Assembly (NCBI GenBank): GCA_020847635.1
Contig: JADLBQ010000070.1
Span: forward strand, 1-49,859
Length of the DNA: 49,859 nucleotides
Direction: 5' to 3'
Origin: Bacteroidia bacterium
GTDB lineage: Bacteria; Bacteroidota; Bacteroidia; AKYH767-A; OLB10
Shown here: one piece after another, positions 36,389 to 44,310 of the stretch
Position numbering within the stretch: the first letter of the stretch is position 1
How the letters are laid out: the number at the start of each line of letters is the position of its first letter
Position numbers and translations under genes: made by a program
Notes under the pieces: model-generated
Told to the model about the DNA's origin: nothing
Database searches by the model: none
What the model saw: the letters and a program-made list of their open reading frames with translations, nothing else

Positions 36389-37720
36389 TTATATTTTTTC
36401 TTCTTTTAGTAACCGGTAAATTGTAGATTTCCCGATACCCAGTTTCTGAGCGGTTAACACAACATTATTATCATATTTCTTTAAATAATGCCGGATGATT
36501 TGTGTGTTGTATTCTTCCAGTGTCATTTCTTCTAAAAGCAGCCTGTTCAGCAGGTTTGAGTTTCCAAAAGTTATATCAGCAGTAGTTATTTCACCACTGC
36601 TCATAACCGCTGCCAGTTCAATCACAGATTTCAACTCTCTGATATTTCCCGGAAAAGGATAAGTCAGAAGTTTTTTCTGAGCTTCACAATTGATGGATTT
36701 AACCGGTAGTTTGTTTTCATTACAGAACAGCTTAATAAAATGATGAGCGAGCAGCAGTACATCATTACCACGCTCACGGAGAGGAGGAAGCTTAATCTGC
36801 AAACCAAGAAGCCGGTAATATAAGTCATCACGAAATACACCTTTTTTTACTTCTTCTGTTAGATCCCGATGTGTTGCTGTAATGATCCGGCAGTTAAACT
36901 TTACAGGGTTGTTGCTTCCAATTCTTACAACTTCTCTTTCCTGGAGAGCACGTAATAATTTAACCTGAAGGGTTAAAGGCATTTCAGCAATCTCATCAAG
37001 AAATAAAGTTCCTCCATGAGCTTCTTCAAACTTACCGGCTCGTTGGGTTAAAGCACCGGTAAAGGCTCCTTTCTCATGTCCGAATAGTTCACTCTCTGCC
37101 AGCTCTGAAGGAATAGCACCCATATTAACGGCTACAAATTTTCCTTTACTGAATTTTGAATTATGGTGAATAGCTTTTGCAACTTCCTCTTTTCCAGTAC
37201 CGGTTTCACCGGTAATCATTACATGAATATTCGTATTTGCTGCTTTATCAATAAGATTAAAAACTGCGGTAAATGGTTCACTGCTTCCAATTAGGGTTTT
37301 TCTGAAATCATATTTTTTCTTAACTTCATTCTCAAGATATTCAATACGCTGATGTAAGGTCAGTTTAGTTTGTAATCGGTTAAAGGTACTCAGCAGCCGC
37401 TCTCGCATATCTTTTGATTTAACCAGGTAATCGTAAGCTCCGTTTTTCAGAAGCTCAACGGCAGTATCAATTTTATCCTGTTCTGAAATAATGACTGCTT
37501 CGGTTTGAGGGCTCGGGTCTTTTATTTTCTTCAGAAGTACAGCTCCGTCTGTATCCGGCAGCCGGAAGTCGAGTGTAATTGCATCGGGTTTCTGATTCAT
37601 AGCATTCAATACTTCTTTTCCTGTTTCAAATGAAGTGACTTCGAATGAAGCATTCAGTGAAAGGGTATATGTAATGAACTCTCTGAACCAGGGATCATCT
37701 TCAACAACAAAAACTTTCAT
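36389..37720 (-). CDS. Sigma-54-dependent response regulator (NtrC family)
   Basis: Activates sigma-54 promoters after phosphorylation. 443 residues in the full NtrC order. Receiver domain (1-115) with Asp8/Asp9, phospho-acceptor Asp51 (TLDFRLPD) and Lys101. AAA+ domain (about 140-380) with Walker A GETGTGKE at 171-178, the sigma-54-contacting GAFTGA loop at 218-223, and Walker B GGTLFLDEI at 236-244. A C-terminal Fis-type helix-turn-helix follows (about 400-440, GIGKSTIYRLLKE). It is encoded 5 bases after the sensor kinase stop, so the two form a cognate pair. Targets are unknown; the palindrome upstream of the kinase gene is a candidate binding site. Confidence 0.95.
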   Translation of the reverse strand: MKVFVVEDDPWFREFITYTLSLNASFEVTSFETGKEVLNAMNQKPDAITLDFRLPDTDGAVLLKKIKDPSPQTEAVIISEQDKIDTAVELLKNGAYDYLVKSKDMRERLLSTFNRLQTKLTLHQRIEYLENEVKKKYDFRKTLIGSSEPFTAVFNLIDKAANTNIHVMITGETGTGKEEVAKAIHHNSKFSKGKFVAVNMGAIPSELAESELFGHEKGAFTGALTQRAGKFEEAHGGTLFLDEIAEMPLTLQVKLLRALQEREVVRIGSNNPVKFNCRIITATHRDLTEEVKKGVFRDDLYYRLLGLQIKLPPLRERGNDVLLLAHHFIKLFCNENKLPVKSINCEAQKKLLTYPFPGNIRELKSVIELAAVMSSGEITTADITFGNSNLLNRLLLEEMTLEEYNTQIIRHYLKKYDNNVVLTAQKLGIGKSTIYRLLKEEKI

Positions 37721-37725
37721 TTCTT

Positions 37726-40209
37726 TTATGATTGAGTAAAACCGATAAATTCTTTATCCATGCTGGTTTTGATTTCACGGAAATGATTTTGCAGCTCTTT
37801 GATTTTCTTTTTTATTTTATTCCAGTCGATTTCGTTTGGAGAGGTAGCATGTTCTTCGATCCATTTTAGCCGGTCTGCCATATAATCAATAGAAAGTTGT
37901 CGGCAGGAAGGGGCTAACCGGTGAGCCGTTGCTACAAGCAGTTCAAGTTGTTTTTCAGAGACCGCTTTCTCGAGCTTTCCAATCATGCTTTCAGCACTAA
38001 AAAGAAAAATCTTCATCATCCGGTGAACAAAATCTGAATTTCCGCGTGAGGTCAATTCGAGTTCACGGGTATCATATAGCTTTTCAGAAACGGTAGAATC
38101 AATAATTTTATCGCTCAGAAGGGAAAGAATACATTTTGTCAGCTCTGCCTCAGAAAACGGTTTAACAAGAACTTGTTTAAATCCGGAAGATGTAAGGTTT
38201 TCACTGTCTGTAATAACCGGGTTGGCAGTTGTAGCAATCAGAGGCATATCAGCATCCAGTTCTTCATGAATCTTTTTTGCAGTTACAGGACCTGAAAGCC
38301 CGGGCATCTGTAAATCCAGGATAACAACATCTACTTCACCGGGATGCTGCCTGAGGTATTCGATAATTGCATAGCCTGAACCGGCAGTTTCAACTTCTGC
38401 ACCTGCCTGCTCAAGAACCTCTTTCTGAAGCAATCTGTTTATGAATACATCATCAGCAAGCAATACTTTAATACCATTAAGGGTTTGTGTTTTTAATTTG
38501 ATTTCTTTTTGCTTATCTTTTTCAGTAACCTTTAATGGCTGTGAAACGGTATATGGAATGCAAACAGTAATTTCTGTTCCCATTTTTTCAATACTTTTCA
38601 CTTTAATGCTTCCGGCATGTAAAGTCACCAGTTTATGGGTAATACTTAAACCAAGACCCGAACCTCCGAATCTTCTTGAGATGGTTTCATCGGCCTGATT
38701 GAACTCAGAGAACAAATTATTAAGCTGTTCCTCAGCCATTCCAATACCTGTATCCCGTATAATAAATTTCAAGTTGGTTTGCAATTCTGTTTCTTTCTCC
38801 GGCAAGCATTCAAGGGTAACCGAACCCTTCTGTGTAAACTTAACCGCGTTGCCAATCAGGTTAAGAAGTATCTGGCGAAGTTTGAAAGGGTCGCCTCCAA
38901 CAGTAAGATTCTGAATGGCAGAAGTGCCACAGCTCAGAATAACGTCCTTTTCATTTGCTTTTAGCCGTAGTAGGTCACAGACATCCTCAGCTACAGCAGC
39001 CGGTGAGAATGGCGTTTTTTCTAGCTTAAGTTTACCGGAATCAAGCCGTGAGAGTTCAAGAATGTCATTGACAATTTTGAGCAAATGATCGGCAGAATCA
39101 TTGATGAAATCCAGATATTGTGACTGCTGCTTATTTAAAGGAGATTTTGAAAGCAAGTTGCTGTAACCTGAGATTGCTGTGAGCGGAGTCCTGATTTCAT
39201 GACTCATGGTGCTCAGAAACTGCTGCCGTGCATGTGCCATATCTTCTGCTTTCTTTTTAGCAGCATCGAGATCTTCCCGGTAAAGATCGGCTTTAATGGT
39301 ATCGCGAATAAGGAGAAGAGTCAGCAACAGAATGAGTACTGAACCTGAAATAAGAATCCATTGAATTGATGATGAAGAATGGAAAACAAAACTCCGGGCT
39401 GTATTAATCCGCTTTTCATTTTGTTGTTGTCTTAATTCTTCAAGGTCTTTGGTCAGATTGTTGATTTTGGCTGAAACTTTCTTGTCATCTTCCAGTAGCT
39501 GCAATTCCTGCCTGTTTAAATTTTGCAACCTGAGGTATTGTTTATTGAGGGTTTCGGTAATATGCTTATTGGTCTCAACATGTTTAATTAATTCTGCTTG
39601 TTTTTTTTCGCGGTCAAGTTCTGCTTTCTCAATTAATGTCCTCAGTTCATTCTGTTTCTTTTTATCACTTGTAAAGAGCCGGTTAAAAAAACTTCTCTTC
39701 TGTTCGTTGGTTCTGAACAGGATGTCCATATTTTGTTCTGAAAGGGAATCCGGAATATAAATTGAATCCGTTCCTGTTACTTCAAGAATACGGGTTAATG
39801 CAGTATCGGTGATCCTTTGGTGTGTAATATCAAGGAGTTTGTCATAATGATTTAGTTTTAGATGAAGTAGTTCAGCCAGGGTATCGGTTATTTGCCGGAG
39901 TTCCGGATTTGAATGGGTGCTGCTGCGGATAAAGGCAACCCTCTTTCCGATTTTCTCTTTAAAATCATCATACAAATTTGAATGAACGGTATCCTGAGAA
40001 AGTGCAAAAGCACGTACACTGCTTTCTGCCAGATTAATATCATCATTCAGGTTCCGGATCTGGACAAGTAATTCATCCGGACGGGTTGCCTCATCAACTT
40101 TTGCCAACAGGGTATTGTTGTTCTTGATAAACAAGAAATAAGCAACACCTAATAAGGAAATGGAACCAGTTAATATCGCAATTATCTTTACGTATGTATA
40201 ACGATTCAT
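37726..40209 (-). CDS. Hybrid sensor histidine kinase with receiver and Hpt domains
   Basis: 827 residues. Two transmembrane segments (about 8-27 and 283-302) bracket a 255-residue, mostly helical extracytoplasmic domain with long coiled-coil character. Then comes a coiled linker and a HisKA domain with phosphorylated His337 (FLSTMSHEIRTPL), followed by an ATPase domain with N454, DTGIG at 486-490 and GGSGLGL at 515-521. A receiver domain follows with Asp586/587, Asp632 and Lys683, then a C-terminal Hpt domain with His763 (TAHRLAPSCRQL). This is a complete in-molecule phosphorelay ending in Hpt, which likely passes phosphate to the NtrC-type regulator encoded 5 bases downstream. The ligand is unknown. 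Confidence 0.95.
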   Translation of the reverse strand: MNRYTYVKIIAILTGSISLLGVAYFLFIKNNNTLLAKVDEATRPDELLVQIRNLNDDINLAESSVRAFALSQDTVHSNLYDDFKEKIGKRVAFIRSSTHSNPELRQITDTLAELLHLKLNHYDKLLDITHQRITDTALTRILEVTGTDSIYIPDSLSEQNMDILFRTNEQKRSFFNRLFTSDKKKQNELRTLIEKAELDREKKQAELIKHVETNKHITETLNKQYLRLQNLNRQELQLLEDDKKVSAKINNLTKDLEELRQQQNEKRINTARSFVFHSSSSIQWILISGSVLILLLTLLLIRDTIKADLYREDLDAAKKKAEDMAHARQQFLSTMSHEIRTPLTAISGYSNLLSKSPLNKQQSQYLDFINDSADHLLKIVNDILELSRLDSGKLKLEKTPFSPAAVAEDVCDLLRLKANEKDVILSCGTSAIQNLTVGGDPFKLRQILLNLIGNAVKFTQKGSVTLECLPEKETELQTNLKFIIRDTGIGMAEEQLNNLFSEFNQADETISRRFGGSGLGLSITHKLVTLHAGSIKVKSIEKMGTEITVCIPYTVSQPLKVTEKDKQKEIKLKTQTLNGIKVLLADDVFINRLLQKEVLEQAGAEVETAGSGYAIIEYLRQHPGEVDVVILDLQMPGLSGPVTAKKIHEELDADMPLIATTANPVITDSENLTSSGFKQVLVKPFSEAELTKCILSLLSDKIIDSTVSEKLYDTRELELTSRGNSDFVHRMMKIFLFSAESMIGKLEKAVSEKQLELLVATAHRLAPSCRQLSIDYMADRLKWIEEHATSPNEIDWNKIKKKIKELQNHFREIKTSMDKEFIGFTQS

Positions 40210-40250
40210 GTCAGTATATTTTCATGGTTAACGATAGAGATGGTTCAAAA

Positions 40251-40280
40251 TTGGGAATCATTTCCCAAAATTGGAAAAAT
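40251..40280. promoter_or_regulatory. 18-bp palindrome between the sensor kinase gene and the lipoprotein gene
   Basis: TTGGGAATCATTTCCCAA (40251-40268) has 7-bp perfect arms around TCAT. Its right arm overlaps a second, weaker repeat, TTCCCAAAATTGGAA (40262-40276). It lies 41 bases upstream of the kinase start and about 190 bases upstream of the lipoprotein start, positions that suit an activator or autoregulator site. Use by the adjacent NtrC-type regulator is inference. Confidence 0.5.
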
Positions 40281-40457
40281 CATTCAATTGTCAATTAGTA
40301 CAAGCTGCTTCTTTTTCAAAACAATCACATTCTATAAAATACTCATTTACAGTGAGCTATATCAGTTACGAACAGGCTGTAAGGCGTAATTACCAGCGTT
40401 GAATGGTTTTGTGGCATGCGATTGTTATAACCCTAATTAAACTAAAAACAAATCACA

Positions 40458-41324
40458 ATGAAAAAGAGCCTTTTAATCATCACTGCAGTTACCGGATTAT
40501 TTTTAACTGCCTGCAATCAGAAAGAAAAACAGGAAATAGCTAAGCTTACTTCCGAGCGTGATTCAATCTCGGCATTAGCGTTCCAAAAGGATCAGACAAT
40601 CAATGATTTTCTCTCCTCTATTTCAGACATTCAGCAAAACCTGGCACAGATTACCGAAAAAGAAAACACCATTTCAATGAGTGCTTCATCACATCCGGAA
40701 ATGGTTCGTACCTCAAGGGAAGTCATTCAGAACCAGATCAGCGACATCCGCAACCTGATGGATGAGAGTAAAAAGAAAATCAGCGATTTATCTGCAAAAC
40801 TGAAGAGTTCGAATATCAGGATGGCAAAGTTTGAAAAAATGGTTGCATCGTTGAATGAACAGCTCTTGCAGAAAGATCAGCAGATTACATTGTTGAATGA
40901 GCAAGTAAGTTCACTTACTGCTTCCGTTTCAACGCTTGAAACTTCGCTGAAAGATGCTACTGATCAGAATGCAGCCAAAGCACAGATTATCCAGGATCAG
41001 ACAACACGTTTAAATACCGCCTATGTTGCTGTGGGCAAATACGATGAATTGAAAAACAAAAAAGTGATAACAAAAACGGGTGGATTACTTGGAATTGGCC
41101 GCTCAACCCGGATAGTTCCCGGTACTCAGAGCGCTTATAACAAGATTGATATTACCCAGACTCCAAGTGTTCCGGTAAATGCAAAGGATGCCAAGATTAT
41201 TACTTCACATCCGTCTGACTCTTATAAAATTGAACATGAAGGGAGTATAGTCAGTCAGGTTGTAATTACTGATCCGGAAAAATTCTGGAGTGAATCAAAG
41301 CAACTTGTTATCGTTACAAAATAG
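40458..41324 (+). CDS. Coiled-coil lipoprotein, resembling the Cbp1-type adhesin family
   Basis: 288 residues. A lipoprotein signal with lipobox LTAC and Cys19, then a long heptad-rich coiled coil (about 24-190) with repeated Leu, Glu and Gln, ending in a compact C-terminal domain. That domain has TAYVAVGKYDELK, TKTGGLLGIGR, KIDITQTPSVPV and a final PEKFWSESKQLVIVTK strand pattern, which I recognise in Bacteroidota proteins annotated as Cbp1-family collagen-binding adhesins. The adhesin function is unproven for most members. Divergent from the kinase/regulator pair, 248 bases away, and followed by a terminator. Confidence 0.72.
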   Translation: MKKSLLIITAVTGLFLTACNQKEKQEIAKLTSERDSISALAFQKDQTINDFLSSISDIQQNLAQITEKENTISMSASSHPEMVRTSREVIQNQISDIRNLMDESKKKISDLSAKLKSSNIRMAKFEKMVASLNEQLLQKDQQITLLNEQVSSLTASVSTLETSLKDATDQNAAKAQIIQDQTTRLNTAYVAVGKYDELKNKKVITKTGGLLGIGRSTRIVPGTQSAYNKIDITQTPSVPVNAKDAKIITSHPSDSYKIEHEGSIVSQVVITDPEKFWSESKQLVIVTK

Positions 41325-41351
41325 TGGTTAAGGTTAAATAGGGTTTTAAAA

Positions 41352-41379
41352 ATGCCGCTTATACAGCGGTATTTTTTTT
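41352..41379 (+). terminator. Intrinsic terminator after the coiled-coil lipoprotein gene
   Basis: ATGCCGCT (41352-41359) pairs with AGCGGTAT (41365-41372), with one G-T pair and a 5-base loop, followed by a run of eight T at 41372-41379. It ends at the stop codon of the convergent glycosyltransferase gene. Confidence 0.82.
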
Positions 41380-42574
41380 AAACATTCCGCTGGGTAGACT
41401 GCCAGACATTTGTTTTTATACCTTTAAAAAACATAATCATGCCCTTCAGCAAGGCAAAGTTCATCATGTAGAAATAGGCAATAAACCGGAGCATCCTGAA
41501 ATGAATTCCTGTTTTTTTTAGCATCCAATCAAACAACGGAGAAAGCAGCAGCAGGAATTGAATAATCAGGGTAAGTCGGAAAAAAGAATTTTCATTTACC
41601 AGTAACAGGTTTGATATAAAAAGAAATAAAATCAACAGGGGGCCGAACCAACGGATGACCTTATGAGAAAAAAAACAAAATGAAACAGCATTAAAGCGGA
41701 GCAAAAGGGGATAATAAGCTTTCAGATTCTGGAAGTTACCCGCCTGAATCCGGGTTTTTCGTTTCACTTCTTCACTCACTTCATTCGATACATCTTCATA
41801 ACAAACTGCCTGCATTTCTTTGATTGCCTTTAAATTCAAAGAGAGTACGTTCATGCTGAGGTAGAAATCCTCCATTAAAAAATTGGGAGGAATGGTTTTC
41901 CAGCAGTTCGGCCGGATAGCATGGCAGGCACCAAAAGCACCCATCATTGAACCCCAAATAATTCCTTCATAGAACTTGATTTTATTTTCCCGCTGGATGT
42001 ATGATTTCTCCTGAAACGAGATTCCATCCTCTTTTACTCCTTTATTTACAATATTAGCACCAACCTGACCGATTCGTGGATTCTTAAAATGCTTGGCAAG
42101 ATGATAAATGGTATCAGGAGAAAACATTACGTTGGCATCAGTCATAACAATTACTGAGTTATCCCATTCACTTAATTTTTCCTGTGCTGAGTTCAGCATC
42201 GCATTCAGAATATTGGACTTCCCGTTTCTACCTTCAAATTTTCTGAAAATGATCCTTTTGTTTTCTTCTGCCTTTGCTTCAATGATTTCATTTGTTCTGT
42301 CAGTGCTGTTGTCCGAACCGATATAAAATCTGATTTTATTACCCGGGTAACTAGAATTGAAAACACTTTTAATTTTCTCTGCGATTACACTCTGTTCGTT
42401 ATAAGCAGAACAAAATATTAAAACGAAGGGGAGCGCATCATCATGTTTATCCCAATATTCCTGATTTAGTTTCTTGTTTTTGGCAAGAATCTGTAACAGA
42501 ATTGGGTATAGCGCATACGAATATACAATCAACCCTGCTGACAGAAAAAACAAGATATAAGCAATGACCATCAT
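41378..42574 (-). CDS. Glycosyltransferase family 2, membrane-bound
   Basis: 398 residues. One N-terminal transmembrane segment (about 2-24), a GT-A catalytic domain (about 48-280) with FCSAYNEQSVIAEKI, the TDANV (DxD-like) motif near residue 142, and MEDFYLSMNV, then three or four C-terminal transmembrane segments. The fold resembles processive or polysaccharide-forming GT2 enzymes. The acceptor is unknown. Start: two consecutive ATGs at 42574 and 42571. It is divergent from HU, and no other polysaccharide genes lie next to it. Confidence 0.85.
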   Translation of the reverse strand: MMVIAYILFFLSAGLIVYSYALYPILLQILAKNKKLNQEYWDKHDDALPFVLIFCSAYNEQSVIAEKIKSVFNSSYPGNKIRFYIGSDNSTDRTNEIIEAKAEENKRIIFRKFEGRNGKSNILNAMLNSAQEKLSEWDNSVIVMTDANVMFSPDTIYHLAKHFKNPRIGQVGANIVNKGVKEDGISFQEKSYIQRENKIKFYEGIIWGSMMGAFGACHAIRPNCWKTIPPNFLMEDFYLSMNVLSLNLKAIKEMQAVCYEDVSNEVSEEVKRKTRIQAGNFQNLKAYYPLLLRFNAVSFCFFSHKVIRWFGPLLILFLFISNLLLVNENSFFRLTLIIQFLLLLSPLFDWMLKKTGIHFRMLRFIAYFYMMNFALLKGMIMFFKGIKTNVWQSTQRNV

Positions 42575-42854
42575 CGTAAGGAGAATTTGTTATGAGTCAA
42601 AGAGGCCATTCAGGAATACCGGGTGGAAACAATTGTTTCATAGCTGGAGCAGGAAGTATTGCAGCCAGTTGTATTTAACTGAAGGTAACTTCTATTACAT
42701 GACATAGCTTAAGCATACATCAGTCAAACGAATCAACATTTTTACTGGGTTTATTGATGAACAGGAACATTTTGCAATATTAGAAGTTTATCAGTTGAAC
42801 CAATAATCCGGCTTAAAGTCTGAATGCAGTTTTGTTTCTGATGCACAATGCCTC
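42575..42854. other. Intergenic region between the glycosyltransferase and HU genes
   Basis: With the HU promoter and leader this is a 354-base gap. It contains a 28-codon ORF at 42592-42678 (starts MSQRGHSG, ends AASCI) preceded by AAGGAG 8 bases before its ATG. Apart from the HU promoter at the right end no other structure is seen. Confidence 0.45.
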
Positions 42855-42886
42855 TTTTTGTTTTGTCAGTAGTTCCATTATATTTG
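42855..42886 (+). promoter_or_regulatory. HU gene promoter
   Basis: TTTTTG (42855-42860), 18 bases, TATATTTG (42879-42886): a full match to the Bacteroidota promoter. Transcription should begin near 42893, giving a leader of about 36 bases before the HU ATG. The upstream in-frame ATG at 42848 lies before the promoter and cannot be used. Confidence 0.75.
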
Positions 42887-42928
42887 CCGTTTGAACTCAT
42901 TAATTGTCAACCAAATAAACCCGAAAAA

Positions 42929-43240
42929 ATGACAAAATCAGAAATAGTTGAGAATATTTCAAGTAAAACCGGAATTGAAAGAATGATTGTACAATCAGTC
43001 ATAGAATCATTTATGAATGAAGTGAAAGACCGCTTATCGGAAGGTGAAAATATTTACCTACGCGGATTTGGCAGCTTTATTTGTAAAAAGCGTGCACAGA
43101 AGACCGGGCGGGTAATATCTACTGGTCAGCAGGTTATTATCCCTGAGCATTATTTTCCTACTTTCAGACCAGCTGAAGAATTTATTGTCAGGGTTAAGGA
43201 AAATGTCAAACAACTTAAGCCTTCAAAAGAAGACAGGTAA
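42929..43240 (+). CDS. HU family DNA-binding protein
   Basis: 103 residues of the HU/IHF fold: MTKSEIVENISSKTGI at the start, the dimerising VQSVIESFMNEVK helix, the IYLRGFGSFICKKR strand, then the DNA-binding arm and PTFRPAEEF near the end. It bends and compacts DNA. The reading frame extends 27 codons upstream but the promoter at 42855-42886 lies inside it, so the ATG at 42929 is used. First gene of an HU-TPR-small ribosomal protein-RNase G run. Confidence 0.94.
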   Translation: MTKSEIVENISSKTGIERMIVQSVIESFMNEVKDRLSEGENIYLRGFGSFICKKRAQKTGRVISTGQQVIIPEHYFPTFRPAEEFIVRVKENVKQLKPSKEDR

Positions 43241-43246
43241 TTGAAA

Positions 43247-44089
43247 ATGAATGGTAAAACAGCCAAAATAATTGCTATACTGGCTGCCTGTGTTCTTACC
43301 CTGGTGATTTATCTTTTCCCGAAAAAGACAATGTTGGATACAAATCCGGCAGTTGTTGAATTACCATCGCTCAATTCAGAGGATTATTTTTCTGAACTTG
43401 AAGAACATCAGGAAGCTAACCTGGACCAGAAAGAGAAAGAAAAGCTTGCAGGCTGGAAACAGTTGGTCTCTGAATCAGGAAGCAAAAGAACAGATCTCTA
43501 TGATTCGATTTCTTCAATCTGGGATACTCATAAACTATTTTCACTTTCAGCATTTTGGTATGAACAAAAGGCAAAGAAAGATGGCACAGAGAAGAGCTAT
43601 CTCAATGCTGCATACCGTTATTTTGATGCCCGAAAACAATCAGTTGATACCTCAGTAAAACGGATGATTACTGAAAAAACAATTGCTGCTTATAATAAAG
43701 TGCTGGACCTTAATCCTGAAAATCTGAATGCAAAATCAGATTTGGGGGTACTTTACACGGAAGATGGCAGTAACCCGATGAAAGGAATCAAAATGTTACA
43801 GGAAGTTGTGGCTGCAGATCCTGATCATGAAATGGCACAGCTGAATCTGGGACTTCTTGCTTACAGGTCTAATCAGCTTGACAAAGCATTAGAGCGATTT
43901 GACAAAGTTCTCCAGATCAATCCTGACCGGATTGATATGCATATCTATAAATCACAGGTTTATCGGGAACAGGGCAAAAGCAGTAAGGCTATAGATGAGA
44001 TTGAAAAATTTATAACATCTGCCAAAAATCCGGAGATGATCAATGAAGCTGTAAAAATGATTGATGAAATAAAAGGAGAAGCTAAGTGA
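43247..44089 (+). CDS. Membrane-anchored TPR protein
   Basis: 280 residues. One N-terminal membrane segment (about 7-25), a linker, then TPR-like helical repeats from about 120 on (DLNPENLNAKSDLGVLYTE, NLGLLAYRSNQLDKALERF, YKSQVYREQGKSSKAIDEI). The protein should face the periplasm as a protein-binding scaffold. The frame begins at a TTG at 43241, right after the HU stop, but the ATG at 43247 is preferred. The HU-TPR-RNase G order recurs in Bacteroidota, to my knowledge. The partner is unknown. Confidence 0.82.
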   Translation: MNGKTAKIIAILAACVLTLVIYLFPKKTMLDTNPAVVELPSLNSEDYFSELEEHQEANLDQKEKEKLAGWKQLVSESGSKRTDLYDSISSIWDTHKLFSLSAFWYEQKAKKDGTEKSYLNAAYRYFDARKQSVDTSVKRMITEKTIAAYNKVLDLNPENLNAKSDLGVLYTEDGSNPMKGIKMLQEVVAADPDHEMAQLNLGLLAYRSNQLDKALERFDKVLQINPDRIDMHIYKSQVYREQGKSSKAIDEIEKFITSAKNPEMINEAVKMIDEIKGEAK

Positions 44090-44153
44090 TCAGGAGTAGG
44101 GTCAATCTGAATTTACTTAATAAATGAAAATAAAACAGTAAAAACATAAAAAT

Positions 44154-44243
44154 ATGCCTAGTGGTAAAAAAAGAAAGAGACATAAAATGTCAACCCATAA
44201 ACGGAAGAAGCGTTTAAGAAAGAACAGACATAAGAAGAAATAA
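44154..44243 (+). CDS. Tiny basic ribosomal protein, bS22/mS38 (AURKAIP1/COX24 domain) type
   Basis: 29 residues, nearly all Lys, Arg and His: MPSGKKRKRHKMSTHKRKKR then a similar basic end. The KMxxHKRKKR core is the signature of the COX24/AURKAIP1 domain, which in mitochondria is mS38 and in actinobacteria bS22, both bound to the small ribosomal subunit. I read the gene between the TPR gene and RNase G, where Bacteroidota genomes commonly place it. It is too short for most ORF cut-offs. ATG and TAA are clear; codon usage is rich in AAA, AAG and AGA. Confidence 0.8.
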   Translation: MPSGKKRKRHKMSTHKRKKRLRKNRHKKK

Positions 44244-44310
44244 TGTCTTCATCAGAGAGGCAGACTCTGAACGCTGCCTTCAATTTCTTTCAGTATAAAT
44301 AAATATAAAG

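Noticed and set aside
40412-40426. Sigma-54-like promoter (TGGCAT then TTG) before the lipoprotein gene
   Set aside because: TGGCAT (40412-40417) and TTG (40422-40424) resemble the -24/-12 elements, but spacing is one base short and the final GC is replaced by GT. Sigma-54 promoters are strict about spacing, so I do not claim it.
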